Assembly (NCBI GenBank): GCA_900762325.1
Contig: CAAFGG010000024.1
Location: 32,392-96,391, forward strand
Source: an uncultured Collinsella sp.
GTDB lineage: Bacteria > Actinomycetota > Coriobacteriia > Coriobacteriales > Coriobacteriaceae
Direction: 5' to 3'
DNA length: 64,000 nucleotides
In this document: one piece after another, positions 15,156 to 23,629 of the stretch
Numbering within the stretch: position 1 is the stretch's first letter
Layout: every line of letters starts with the position of its first letter
Translations under genes and position numbers: made by a program
The notes under the pieces: model-generated
What the model saw: only the letters and a program-made list of their open reading frames with translations
What the model was told of the DNA's origin: nothing
The model's database searches: none

Positions 15156-15295
15156 CTCTAACGTATTACGCTTGCATCTAGCCTACCCTGCACGACAAGC
15201 ACGCAGGCGTGGCCGAAAAGCGGAACCACAGGTTGAACATTATTTGCTCAACGGCACGGGCACACCTGTCCGAGAGACGACGCGGCGCCGTGCAT

Positions 15296-15335
15296 AAAAA
15301 ACGACCGGAGCGCGGGGCGTCCGCGATCCGGTCGT
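15296..15335 (-). terminator. intrinsic terminator of ppaC
   Basis: Stem ACGACCGGA / TCCGGTCGT with an inner GCGCGG / CCGCG pair; in the minus direction it runs into TTTTTT. It lies 20 bp after the ppaC stop. Confidence 0.9.
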
Positions 15336-15354
15336 GGCGTTTGGTCAACTAAAC

Positions 15355-16278
15355 CTAGCAGGCGGCCATGATGGGGGCAGCGACCTGCTTCTTACGAGAG
15401 AGGACGCCCGGCATCCAAACGCCGTCGTGCTCGTCGGCAATGCCCAGGCCCTTCTGAGCAGCCTCGGTCTCGCCCTCGAGCAGGACCTGCGAGCCCTCCT
15501 CCATGATGTCGGTGATGCACAGGACGATGCCGTCGGCACCCTTCTCGGCGGCGTAGGCGCGCATGGCCTCGCGAATCTCGTCAATCATGCCAAGCGCACG
15601 GCTCTTGTCGACGGTCTCGTACTGGCCGATGAGCAGCTTCTTGCCAGCGGGCTCGAACATCTTGATGTCGTTGCCGACCATCTCGGCTGCAGTGAAGGAG
15701 CCGGACGGACGGGTGAGGAAGACCTCCATGCCAAACTTGACCGGGTCGACGCTCACCTGCTCGCCGAGCTTGGCGGCGACGGCGCGGTCGACATCGGTGG
15801 TGGTGGGGCTCTTGAGCATGAGCGTGTCGGTCATCATGGCCGAGAGCAGCAGCTTGGCCTGAACGTCGGAAAGTTCAACGCCGAGCACGCCGGCGAGCTT
15901 GGTGACGATGGTGCAGCTAGAACCCCAGGGCAGGCAGATGTAGTGCAGCGGACCGGCGGTCTCGAAGTCGCCGATGCGGTGATGATCGACGACACCAAAG
16001 ACCGTGGCGTCCTTAAGACCGGCAACGGACTGGGCGGACTCGTTGTGGTCGGTGAGGACGACGAGCTGACCGGCCTCGACGGACTCAATCACGCGGGGCT
16101 CGGCGATGCCGGCGTCGGCAAGCAGCTTGGCGGACTCGGCCGGAAGCTGACCAAGGGCGCAGGCCTCGTAGGTGTTGCCGGCATACTCAACCTGGTTGAG
16201 CAGCTGGGACAGGACGACGGCGCTCATGATGGCGTCGTTATCAGGGTTCTGGTGACCAAAGACAAGAACGTTTGCCAT
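15355..16278 (-). CDS. ppaC: manganese-dependent (family II) inorganic pyrophosphatase
   Basis: 307 residues, the usual size for the DHH-family enzyme. Metal ligands are in GHQNPDNDAI, TDHNE and VVDHHRIGDF; the C-terminal DHHA2 domain carries the substrate-binding RKKQ near the end (SRKKQVAAP). There are no CBS domains, so it is the unregulated form. It hydrolyses pyrophosphate from biosynthetic reactions. It is transcribed alone, with its own terminator. Confidence 0.95.
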   Translation of the reverse strand: MANVLVFGHQNPDNDAIMSAVVLSQLLNQVEYAGNTYEACALGQLPAESAKLLADAGIAEPRVIESVEAGQLVVLTDHNESAQSVAGLKDATVFGVVDHHRIGDFETAGPLHYICLPWGSSCTIVTKLAGVLGVELSDVQAKLLLSAMMTDTLMLKSPTTTDVDRAVAAKLGEQVSVDPVKFGMEVFLTRPSGSFTAAEMVGNDIKMFEPAGKKLLIGQYETVDKSRALGMIDEIREAMRAYAAEKGADGIVLCITDIMEEGSQVLLEGETEAAQKGLGIADEHDGVWMPGVLSRKKQVAAPIMAAC

Positions 16279-16402
16279 GGATATCCTCCACTTGATATGT
16301 GTACTTGGACGTAGCTATGGTAGCACGCCGATGCCGAGCCTTCGCAGACGGAAGGGCCACGGCATATTTTGGGGCGCAGGCACGGGGGCCAAGGCTATCC
16401 CT

Positions 16403-16446
16403 TTTGCACCATGTTGGTGCAAAGTAACCTGTCCCCCTTGCACCAA
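16403..16446. repeat. REP-like palindrome, TTGGTGCA unit with a degenerate partner
   Basis: A clear unit spans 16414-16446: TTGGTGCAA / TTGCACCAA around a loop that reads GGGGGACAGGTTACT on the minus strand. Just before it, TTTGCACCA / TGGTGCAAA forms a second small palindrome, the remnant of an inverted partner unit as seen intact at 26673-26740. It lies in the ppaC / ROK kinase gap, one base before the ROK stop. Confidence 0.7.
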
Positions 16447-17400
16447 CTATTTGCCGGCGGCGCGCAGGGCTACGTAGGCGGCACCGATAATGCCGGCGTC
16501 GTTTCCGAGCGAGGCGACCTTAATGGGCGTCTCGCGCGAGGCGGAGAGCGCGTACTGCTTAAAGTGCTCGCGAACCTTGTCGAGGTAGACATCGGCCGAG
16601 GCGGAGGCGCCGCCGCCGATGAGGAACATCTCGGGATCAACCACGTTGGCAATAAGCGCCAGTGCGCGGCCGAGATAGTCGGCCATGGTATCGGCCGCGG
16701 CCAGCGCGAGCTTGTCGCCCTCGCGGCAGGCCTGGAACACGTCCTTGGAATCGGAGGGGCCGGTCAGCTCGATGGGCTCGACGCCCGCCTTTTCGCACTC
16801 GGCAAGGTAGTTGCTCACCACGCCGGTGGCGCTGGAATACTGCTCCAGATGGCCATGGCCGCCGCAGCCGCAGGTGCGCTCCTCGTCGGGGTTCAGGCAC
16901 ATATGGCCAATCTCGCCGCCGGCGCCCACAACGCCTGATACCACGTCGCCGTTAACGATAACGCCGCCGCCCACGCCGGTACCAATGGTGACCATCACCA
17001 CGTTCTGTACGCCCTTGGCAGAGCCGAGCCAGGCCTCGCCCATGGCAGCGGCGTTAGCATCGTTCTCGTACTTAACGACCGCGTCGGGGCAGTGCTCCTG
17101 AATGGCGACTCTTAGCTCAGGCAGGTTAATGGCAATGTTGGCCTTGACCTTGGCATCGCCCGATGCCGGGATAGGGCACGGAACGGCCAGGCCAATGCCC
17201 GCCACAAAGGCACGCGGAATCTGGGCTTTGGCGACCACCTGGTCGATAGCCTCGGTCACCGCGGCAAAGCCCGCAGCGTCAACGATGGGAGGCGTGGGCA
17301 CGCTGGCCTTGGCCAGCAGGTTGCCGTCCTCGTCGAACAGGCCCTCCTTAACCGAAGTGCCGCCGACGTCAATGCCGATGTAGTACTGCTTAGGTTCCAT
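16447..17400 (-). CDS. ROK family glucokinase
   Basis: 317 residues. The ATP-binding start is YYIGIDVGGTSVKEG, the sugar-binding/catalytic part is ENDANAAAMGE, and the ROK zinc signature is CLNPDEERTCGCGGHGHLEQ. Gly-rich GTGVGGG follows the family. Glucose phosphorylation is the most likely reaction; N-acetyl sugars are possible. The start is the ATG before EPKQYYIG, supported by AAAGGCGGG; a longer reading upstream lacks a site. It could phosphorylate glucose released by the neighbouring beta-glucoside operon. Confidence 0.88.
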   Translation of the reverse strand: MEPKQYYIGIDVGGTSVKEGLFDEDGNLLAKASVPTPPIVDAAGFAAVTEAIDQVVAKAQIPRAFVAGIGLAVPCPIPASGDAKVKANIAINLPELRVAIQEHCPDAVVKYENDANAAAMGEAWLGSAKGVQNVVMVTIGTGVGGGVIVNGDVVSGVVGAGGEIGHMCLNPDEERTCGCGGHGHLEQYSSATGVVSNYLAECEKAGVEPIELTGPSDSKDVFQACREGDKLALAAADTMADYLGRALALIANVVDPEMFLIGGGASASADVYLDKVREHFKQYALSASRETPIKVASLGNDAGIIGAAYVALRAAGK

Positions 17401-17454
17401 GGGAGCCCGCCTTTCTCGTTTAAACATTGCTTGTATGGTACCGCTCCCCAGGCA

Positions 17455-17495
17455 AAAACCTGCCAAAAAGGGACAGGTTTGTTTTGGCAGGTTTT
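17455..17495. repeat. REP-like palindrome, AACCTGCCAAAA unit
   Basis: Arms AAAACCTGCCAAAA / TTTTGGCAGGTTTT are perfect, and the loop is GGGACAGGTTTG. An outer CCCCAG / CTGGGG extends the stem. The same unit is present twice, inverted, at 57489-57605. It is in the 5' region of the ROK kinase gene. Confidence 0.8.
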
Positions 17496-17554
17496 ATCTG
17501 GGGAAGCGCGAATGGTCACTCAATAGATCGCGCAAGACCTTCCCCAAATATAAA

Positions 17555-17583
17555 GGCGCCGGGAGGCGGAGACTCCCGGCGCC
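17555..17583 (-). terminator. intrinsic terminator of the beta-glucoside PTS operon
   Basis: An 11-bp perfect stem GGCGCCGGGAG / CTCCCGGCGCC, followed in the minus direction by TTTATATTT. It lies about 60 bp beyond the EIIA stop. Confidence 0.85.
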
Positions 17584-17641
17584 CGTCAAAGGGACTGTGT
17601 TGTCTGTTGGACCGCACGGCCCATCGCGGCGATAACGCTGA

Positions 17642-17974
17642 CTAGGCCTTAAGTGCCTGCAACTGTTTGTGAACCTCGATGAGCTCCGTCGCCATGACGC
17701 GCATGGTCTCGGTACCGGCCATCTGGTCCTCGGCATGCAGCAGAATCAACGGAGCCTCACCGTTACGCTCGCCGTTGGCCTCCTTCTTCAGAAGCCCCAT
17801 GTGAACATCGTGGCCACCGTTATAGGCCTCGTCGCCCTGCTTGATAAGCTCCTCGGCGGCGTCAAAATCGCCCTCCTTGGCCTTTTGCACGGCATTGATG
17901 TACATGCTCTTGGCGGTACCGACGTAGCTGATGATCTCAAAGCAGGTCATCTGCAGTTCGTTCATATCCTCCAT
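17642..17974 (-). CDS. PTS lactose/cellobiose-type EIIA component
   Basis: 110 residues, the family length. The phospho-accepting histidine is probably His80 in LILLHAEDQMAG, matching the VHAQDH motif of ChbA/LacF. It relays phosphate from HPr to EIIB. The ATG (MEDMNELQ) is chosen because AGGTG lies six bases upstream; a GTG three codons earlier directly abuts the EIIB stop and is the alternative. It is the last gene of the GH1-EIIC-EIIB-EIIA operon. Confidence 0.92.
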   Translation of the reverse strand: MEDMNELQMTCFEIISYVGTAKSMYINAVQKAKEGDFDAAEELIKQGDEAYNGGHDVHMGLLKKEANGERNGEAPLILLHAEDQMAGTETMRVMATELIEVHKQLQALKA

Positions 17975-17983
17975 GCGGAGCAC

Positions 17984-18286
17984 CTAGCCCATCACGCTGA
18001 CGCAGTGGTCGATGATGCCGGCAGCGTTCATGCGGCCGTAGTCGACCATGTTGATGACCTCGACCGGGAAACGACCGGTGGCCTCCTTCTCAAAATCGCC
18101 CTTGGTGTAGCCGATCTGCGGACCAAGCAGCAACATGTCGCACTCGCCCAGGTGATCGTGGGCCTCGTTCATGGGACGAGCCTCGACCTCAATATCCAGA
18201 CCACGGTTTGCAACCTCGACCTGCATCTTCTGGACCAGCAGGCTCGTGGACATACCGGCATTGCAGCAGAGCATGATCTTCTTCAT
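17984..18286 (-). CDS. PTS lactose/cellobiose-type EIIB component
   Basis: 100 residues. The active-site loop is LCCNAGMSTSLL with Cys8 as the phosphocysteine (CxxGxSTS). It takes phosphate from EIIA and gives it to the sugar carried by EIIC. It lies immediately upstream of EIIA in the same operon. EIIA, EIIB and EIIC are separate polypeptides, as in the chb/cel systems. Confidence 0.94.
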   Translation of the reverse strand: MKKIMLCCNAGMSTSLLVQKMQVEVANRGLDIEVEARPMNEAHDHLGECDMLLLGPQIGYTKGDFEKEATGRFPVEVINMVDYGRMNAAGIIDHCVSVMG

Positions 18287-18386
18287 GGTTTCCTCCTTAT
18301 AACTGCGCGGCGCGCAGACGACGACTGGTTTTATTCCTTGCGGCTATTGTGCCCACCCCCTGCATCTTTACACAAGGGAGAGAGCC

Positions 18387-18417
18387 GCGGGCACCGGCAC
18401 CGCGTACCGGTGCCCGC
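18387..18417 (-). other. strong hairpin between EIIC and EIIB genes
   Basis: A perfect 11-bp stem GCGGGCACCGG / CCGGTGCCCGC lies in the 160-bp gap after the EIIC stop. No T-run follows, so it is probably an mRNA-processing or stabilising hairpin within the operon, or a partial terminator that sets the ratio of EIIC to EIIB and EIIA. Confidence 0.6.
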
Positions 18418-18446
18418 AACGGTGAAAGGGACGAACGTTAGGCGTT

Positions 18447-19790
18447 CTACTCGGCGAGAGCCTCCTGCTTGGCGATTGCCTTCTCGGAAATCTTCATAAA
18501 GGGCAGGTAGACGGCCATGCCAATGACAATCTCGAGAGCCTGCCACACGCCGGCGCGCCAGTCAAAGCCCGTAGCGAGCAGGGCATTGATGACGGGAGGC
18601 ATAGTCCAGGGCACCTGGGCGATGCAGGGGCTGATGATGCCTGCGCAGGTAAGGCCATAGGTGATGCCGATGAACAGGTCGGGAAGGAGGACGAACGGGA
18701 TCATGAGCGGCAGGTTGTACACGATGGGGTAACCGTAGATAACCGGCTCGTTGATGTTGAACAGACCAGGCAGGATAGCCATCTTGGAAACGGTCTCGGA
18801 AGCCTTGTTCTTGGAGAACAGGAGCGTGTCGAGCAGGAGCATGAGGGTGCAGCCCGAGCCGCCGATGAGGGCGAAGCTGTTAACGATCTGCATGTTCATG
18901 TAGTGATCGGGCTGGATGGTGCCACCGGCGGCAAAGGTAGCCATGTTGTCGACGATGAGCATGGTCAGGATCGGCTCGACGGTAGCGCCAGAGATGGTGG
19001 ACTGGTGAATACCGACGCAGAACAGCAGGTTAGCAAGGGTGTAGATGAGGATAACAGCCCACGGACCGGCGTTCATGATGCTCTTGAGCGGGTTGGAGAT
19101 GCACGTGGAGATGATGGCGCACAGATCGGTGCCGGCGCACACGGCAAGCAGAGCTGCGGCAAGAGCGAAGATCGAGAGGTTGAGCAGCATCGGGATCATG
19201 ACGTTGAAGGAGTTGGAAACCGCGGGGGGCACGCCCTCGCCCAGCTTAACCTTGAGCTTCTCGATGCCAGAAATCTTGATGAAGAGCGAGACGGAAAGCA
19301 GGGCGATGATAATAGCCGAGAACAGACCGTTGGTGCCGGTGTTGGCGGTCGAAAGGGCGCCCGTGACCTCGGCGGAGGTGATCTTGTCGGTAAGCAGCGG
19401 GCTCGTGGCGGCAAGCGTGGCGGTGATCTGCTGCGGCATCATGATGACGAAAGCAGAGATAGCGACGACCACGCAAGCGAGCGGGTTATCGAAACGCTTG
19501 TTCTTAGCGAGGCTGTAGCCAATCAATCCGGCCAAGATAATTGCAGAGACGTTGAGGGTGCCCAGCGTAATTGCCGAACCCCACGTCTGAAGGTTGGCAA
19601 GGCCCGCCGCATCGAGCGGGAACAGGGGGAACACGACGTTGTTGATAAGAACCGCGATACCCGCAAGGATATAGAGCGGCGTGATGGTCGCGAAAGCGTC
19701 ACGCAGGGAACGCAGGTGAACCTGGTTTCCTACCTTCGCAGAGACCTCGGCAAACTTGTCGAGGAAGCTCTTTCCGTTGTCACTGGCCAT
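18447..19790 (-). CDS. PTS cellobiose-type EIIC permease
   Basis: 447 residues with about 10 membrane helices and the EIIC motif region NINEPVIYGYPIVYNLPLMI, typical of the lactose/cellobiose family. It moves beta-glucosides such as cellobiose into the cell during phosphorylation. It is 120 bp downstream of the phospho-beta-glucosidase gene and 160 bp upstream of EIIB, with a strong hairpin in the latter gap. Confidence 0.95.
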   Translation of the reverse strand: MASDNGKSFLDKFAEVSAKVGNQVHLRSLRDAFATITPLYILAGIAVLINNVVFPLFPLDAAGLANLQTWGSAITLGTLNVSAIILAGLIGYSLAKNKRFDNPLACVVVAISAFVIMMPQQITATLAATSPLLTDKITSAEVTGALSTANTGTNGLFSAIIIALLSVSLFIKISGIEKLKVKLGEGVPPAVSNSFNVMIPMLLNLSIFALAAALLAVCAGTDLCAIISTCISNPLKSIMNAGPWAVILIYTLANLLFCVGIHQSTISGATVEPILTMLIVDNMATFAAGGTIQPDHYMNMQIVNSFALIGGSGCTLMLLLDTLLFSKNKASETVSKMAILPGLFNINEPVIYGYPIVYNLPLMIPFVLLPDLFIGITYGLTCAGIISPCIAQVPWTMPPVINALLATGFDWRAGVWQALEIVIGMAVYLPFMKISEKAIAKQEALAE

Positions 19791-19910
19791 GATTGCTCCT
19801 AACTTTCAAATCCGGCCTTTTCCTATGCGCACGGTGGTCTGTCGCCCTCTGCCACCAAATGTGCCATGTGTTGCGCGCAGCGGCGCGCGATCTGGGCGTT
19901 CGCCCGGTCG

Positions 19911-21311
19911 CTAATCAACCACGTGGGTCGTGGCGACCTGTTTGAGCCAGGCCGCCGACTTCTTAAGGCGGCGCTTGTAGCCGTCCATAAGGTCAACCTC
20001 GACAAAACCGTAACGGTTCTTAAAGGCATTAGCCCAAGACCAGTTATCGATGACGGCCCAGTAATGGTATCCGCGGCACTTGGCGCCCTCGGCAATTGCC
20101 TTGGCCACCCACTCCAGGTGCTGACGTACAAAGTCGACGCGGTAGTCATCCTGGATGGTTCCTTCGGCGTCACGGTTCTTGTATTCGTCCATGATGCCGA
20201 TGCCGTTCTCGGAAACGAACCACTCAAGATCGGGATAGTTCTTAGCGCAGTCCATGCCAAAGTCGTAGAGGCCCTGCGGGTAGATCTCCCAGCCGCGGCT
20301 CTCGTTCATAACGGCGTCGGGCCACACGTACTCGTCGGCAAAGTGCGGCAGACCGTACTGGTCGACCTTGCTCGCCGGAGCCTGAACACGCGTGGGGTGG
20401 TAGTAGTTGCAGCCGAGCCAGTCGACAACACCCTGCTTGAGAATCTCTTGATCGCCGGCACGGAACGGGAGCTTAACGCCGCCCTCGGCCAGGCTGTCGA
20501 GCACGTCAGCAGGAAGCTCGCCCTTGGTAATGAGGTCGAGCCACCAGCGATTGTTGATACCGCTGGTCATACGCACGGCCTCGAGGTCTGCCTCGCTGGG
20601 GTTCTCCTTGGTATAGACCGGGGTAAAGCAGTTGATCATGCCGATCTTGGCATCGGCGCGAATAGCGCCCTCGTCATAGGCGCGACGATAGTTGGCCACG
20701 GCCAGCGCATGTGCCAGCGAGATGTGATACTGCACGGTGCGAGCGCGGCTATAGTCGTGGAGCTGCGGGAACCACACGCCCTCCTGATAGCGCTGCTCGG
20801 GCTCGACGATGGGCTCGTTAAAGGTAAACCAGTACTTAATCTCCTGGCCAAACTCGTGGAAGGCGACGTCGGCGTAATGCGCGTAAGCCTCGACGACCTC
20901 GCGGCTCTCCCAGCCGCCACGGTTAAAGAGGTAGGTGGGCATGTCAAAGTGGTACAAGTTGACAAACGGCTCCAGGCCGGCCTCGCGAGAGGCGCGGAAC
21001 AGCTCGTGATACCACGCAGCGCCCTCCTCGTTGAGGTTGCCGTCGGCATCGAGCAGACGGCTCCACTGGATGGAAGTGCGATAGGTATTCAGGCCCAAGT
21101 CCTTCAAAATGCGAAAGTCTTCCTGGTACTTGGCCATAAAGTCATTACCGGCATACGAGCCAACGCAGTTGTAGAACGAACCCAAATCCTGGATGGACCA
21201 GGTGTCCCACAGGTTCTCGAGCTTGCCCCCCTGGTTCCACTGACCCTCAGTCTGCGGGCCGGACATAGCGGCGCCAAAGAAGAAGTCGCTGGGCAGCTGA
21301 TACTGAGCCAT
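19911..21311 (-). CDS. GH1 6-phospho-beta-glucosidase
   Basis: 466 residues, normal for glycoside hydrolase family 1. It begins LPSDFFFGAAMSGPQTEG. The acid/base glutamate is in WFTFNEPIVEP and the nucleophile in WFVSENGIGIMD. In the PTS context it should split phosphorylated beta-glucosides into glucose-6-phosphate and the aglycone or glucose. The ATG before AQYQLPSD is chosen with GAGG upstream; a 44-codon longer frame lacks homology. It is the first gene of the operon and divergent from the GntR gene. Confidence 0.93.
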   Translation of the reverse strand: MAQYQLPSDFFFGAAMSGPQTEGQWNQGGKLENLWDTWSIQDLGSFYNCVGSYAGNDFMAKYQEDFRILKDLGLNTYRTSIQWSRLLDADGNLNEEGAAWYHELFRASREAGLEPFVNLYHFDMPTYLFNRGGWESREVVEAYAHYADVAFHEFGQEIKYWFTFNEPIVEPEQRYQEGVWFPQLHDYSRARTVQYHISLAHALAVANYRRAYDEGAIRADAKIGMINCFTPVYTKENPSEADLEAVRMTSGINNRWWLDLITKGELPADVLDSLAEGGVKLPFRAGDQEILKQGVVDWLGCNYYHPTRVQAPASKVDQYGLPHFADEYVWPDAVMNESRGWEIYPQGLYDFGMDCAKNYPDLEWFVSENGIGIMDEYKNRDAEGTIQDDYRVDFVRQHLEWVAKAIAEGAKCRGYHYWAVIDNWSWANAFKNRYGFVEVDLMDGYKRRLKKSAAWLKQVATTHVVD

Positions 21312-21613
21312 CAAAGTCCTCGCTTTCGTGTCTAAAGCTTTCGGTTGGAGACGGATTTGCTTTGGCAGGCCATCCGGCGCGGGCGCGCACCAGGTATCTG
21401 GATACCCTGCCCGCCAAAACAAATCCATCCCCAAACAGCACAAGCAAACGCCAATGCATCTCGCTTGTTGTCTGTAACTATAGCGCTCTAATTTATTATG
21501 TAAAGCGTCTTTTTTATTTTTCTTTATCGAACTTCTTTGATGAAAGCCATATGGATGCTTTTTAAGTAGGTATACTCTCTTTTATATCAACGCAAATATG
21601 AAGGGAGGATTGC
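21312..21613. promoter_or_regulatory. divergent control region of the beta-glucoside operon and its regulator
   Basis: 302 bp without a gene. A palindrome has arms GGATTTGCTTTGGC (21353-21366) and GCCAAAACAAATCC (21413-21426) with one mismatch. At its centre is GGTATC-TG-GATACC (21393-21406), a good candidate operator for a GntR/UTRA repressor. The half next to the regulator (21480-21600) is strongly AT-rich and contains GGTATACT at about 21570, which could serve both as -10 and as a second operator half. The regulator has AAGGGAGG before its ATG. Confidence 0.5.
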
Positions 21614-22333
21614 ATGATTCCCAAATACGAGGCGATAGCTGCAGATATCCGTCGAAGCATCGAGGACGGCTCCCTTAAGCCGGGCGACAAACTGCCCACC
21701 GTCGTAGAGTTTTGCGAGCTGTATGGCGTTTCCAAGATCACCGTCAAGCGCGCGATCGAGCAGATCACCGAGGAGGGCCTGGTCACAAGTCGCCGTGGAT
21801 CGGGCACCTACGTCAAGGACACGGCGGGGCTTCCCGGCCAGGTGTTTTTTCAAGGCAAGAACGACCGTGCCCAAGGCTTTTCGTACGAGCATCGCGGGGA
21901 GAAAGTGACCTCGGTGGTCTACGATTTCTCGATCGTCAATCCGCCGGCAGAGGTTGCGACCCAGCTGGGAATGGCCGAAGACGACTTTGCCTATCACATC
22001 GTGCGCGTACGCGAGGTCGATGGTCAGCCCATCGTTATCGAGTACACCTATATGCCACTCGAGCTGATTCCGGGTCTTAAGAAAAAAGACCTGTACGCGT
22101 CGGTCTACAGCTTCATCCGCGAGCAGTGCGGACTCAAGATCTCGAGTTTCCACCGTACCATTCGCGCCGTCGCGGCAACTGAGGAAGAGGCTGAGCGCCT
22201 GGATACCAAACCCGGCTCTCCCCTGCTCGAACTCAACCAGATTGGCTTCTTGGATAGCGGCACCGCGTTTGAATATTCTATCTCGCACAACGTAGGCGAC
22301 CGCTTTGAGCTACACAACGTAACGCTGGCCTAG
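21614..22333 (+). CDS. GntR family transcriptional regulator (HutC/UTRA type)
   Basis: 239 residues. The N-terminal winged helix has LPTVVEFCELYGVSKITVKR and GLVTSRRGSGTYV; the C-terminal UTRA domain (residues ~90-235) has the EYTYMP and ELNQIGFLDSGTAFEYS segments that bind sugar phosphates in relatives. It is divergent from the GH1-PTS operon and most likely represses it until a phosphorylated beta-glucoside is present. This is inference from position and family. Confidence 0.9.
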   Translation: MIPKYEAIAADIRRSIEDGSLKPGDKLPTVVEFCELYGVSKITVKRAIEQITEEGLVTSRRGSGTYVKDTAGLPGQVFFQGKNDRAQGFSYEHRGEKVTSVVYDFSIVNPPAEVATQLGMAEDDFAYHIVRVREVDGQPIVIEYTYMPLELIPGLKKKDLYASVYSFIREQCGLKISSFHRTIRAVAATEEEAERLDTKPGSPLLELNQIGFLDSGTAFEYSISHNVGDRFELHNVTLA

Positions 22334-22405
22334 TTTTGCAATCCGGCGGGTGCTCGTTTTGAGCTGTCTTACGCGGCACCCGCACAACCTTACGGGAGTA
22401 TGCAC

Positions 22406-23338
22406 ATGTCCGATTTGATTAAACTCACGCCGATCTTCCACGAGAAGATCTGGGGCGGCCGCCAGCTCGAAACCGTATTTGGTTACGACATTCCCGAGGG
22501 TCCCATCGGTGAGTGTTGGGCTATCTCGGCCCACCCCAACGGCGACTGCCAGATCGCGGAGGGCCCGTACGCCGGTCACACGCTTTCGTGGCTGTGGGCC
22601 GAGCACCGCGAGCTCTTTGGTAACTGCGAGGGCAAGGAGTTCCCGCTGCTCATTAAGATTCTAGACGCCAAGGACGACCTTTCGATCCAGATCCATCCCA
22701 ATGACGAGTACGCCGCCGAGCACGAGAACGGCAGCCTGGGCAAAACCGAGTGCTGGTATGTACTGGACTGCGAGCCCGGCGCCACGATCATCGTCGGACA
22801 GCGCGCGCACGACCGCGCCGAGGCCGCGCGTATGATCGAGGACGGCCGCTGGGACGACATGCTCAACGTGCTGCCGATTCACAAGGGCGACTTTTTCCAG
22901 ATTGATTCCGGTACCGTGCACGCCATCAAGACCGGCACGCTCATTTTGGAGACGCAGCAGTCGAGCGACGTGACGTATCGCCTGTACGACTACGACCGTC
23001 CCGGCACCGACGGCAAACTGCGTCCCCTGCACATTGAGCAGAGCCTCGACTGCATCGACTTTGATGCTCAGGCTCCGACCGACGGCACGGTGACCGCGCC
23101 CGAGGTCGACGGCGTGACCGAGCTCGAGTCCAACTCCTGCTACACCGTCGATCGCGTGCGCGTCGACGGCAGCAAGACCCTCGAGCAGCGCTGGCCCTTC
23201 ATGTGCCTGTCGGTCATCGACGGCGAAGGCACCGTCTGCGGCGAGCCCGTTCACAAGGGCAGCCACCTGCTGGCCCCCAGCACCGTGGACCAGATCGAAC
23301 TCGAAGGCAAGATGGAACTGATCATCAGCCACCTCTAG
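22406..23338 (+). CDS. manA: class I mannose-6-phosphate isomerase
   Basis: 310 residues, the short Bacillus-like type. Zinc ligands lie in QIHPNDEYAAEHE, with SGTVHAIKTG as the second conserved stretch. It interconverts mannose-6-phosphate and fructose-6-phosphate. GGGAG lies seven bases before this ATG; the ATG two codons earlier is too close to it. It follows the GntR gene by 70 bp and may be co-transcribed; a regulatory link to the beta-glucoside operon is possible but not shown. Confidence 0.92.
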   Translation: MSDLIKLTPIFHEKIWGGRQLETVFGYDIPEGPIGECWAISAHPNGDCQIAEGPYAGHTLSWLWAEHRELFGNCEGKEFPLLIKILDAKDDLSIQIHPNDEYAAEHENGSLGKTECWYVLDCEPGATIIVGQRAHDRAEAARMIEDGRWDDMLNVLPIHKGDFFQIDSGTVHAIKTGTLILETQQSSDVTYRLYDYDRPGTDGKLRPLHIEQSLDCIDFDAQAPTDGTVTAPEVDGVTELESNSCYTVDRVRVDGSKTLEQRWPFMCLSVIDGEGTVCGEPVHKGSHLLAPSTVDQIELEGKMELIISHL

Positions 23339-23364
23339 GTCGCAACAACAACCAAAACGAAACA

Positions 23365-23398
23365 AGGGGCTCCCCCGTCCATGTACGGGAGAGCCCCT
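23365..23398 (+). terminator. terminator-like hairpin after manA
   Basis: Stem AGGGGCTC / GAGCCCCT with an inner CCCGT / ACGGG lies 27 bp after the manA stop. Only a broken pyrimidine tract (CTACTCACATCTATTTTTC) follows, so termination may be partial. Confidence 0.6.
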
Positions 23399-23500
23399 AC
23401 TCACATCTATTTTTCTATCAGCCCACCCGGCTCTCCAGACCAAAAAGCGAACGAGCAAAGCAACGTTCGCAAGCTGCAGGCCAAAACGCCGCAAGGAAGA

Positions 23501-23615
23501 GGGCACGCCGGGGGCTTTGGTCGATCGCGAGTTCCGCACGAGCCGGAGAGCACTTAATGTGCTCTCCGTGCGAGCAGGACTGTCCGAGCAGGTGACCAAA
23601 GCCCCCGGCGCGCCC
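23501..23615. repeat. nested palindrome in the manA / pcrA convergent gap
   Basis: The outer arms span 22 bp with one mismatch (core GCCGGGGGCTTTGGTC at 23507-23522 and its complement at 23594-23609). The centre is a 9-bp hairpin GGAGAGCAC-TTAAT-GTGCTCTCC. The spacers between outer and inner arms are only loosely complementary. The centre resembles the GCGTAC-TAAAT-GTACGC centres of the elements at 35.2 and 55.2 kb. No T-run follows. Confidence 0.75.
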
Positions 23616-23629
23616 GGTCAACCTTGCAG

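Noticed and set aside
21362..21443. A longer N-terminus for the GH1 enzyme
   Set aside because: It would cross the operator palindrome, and family members begin at the LPSDFFFG stretch.
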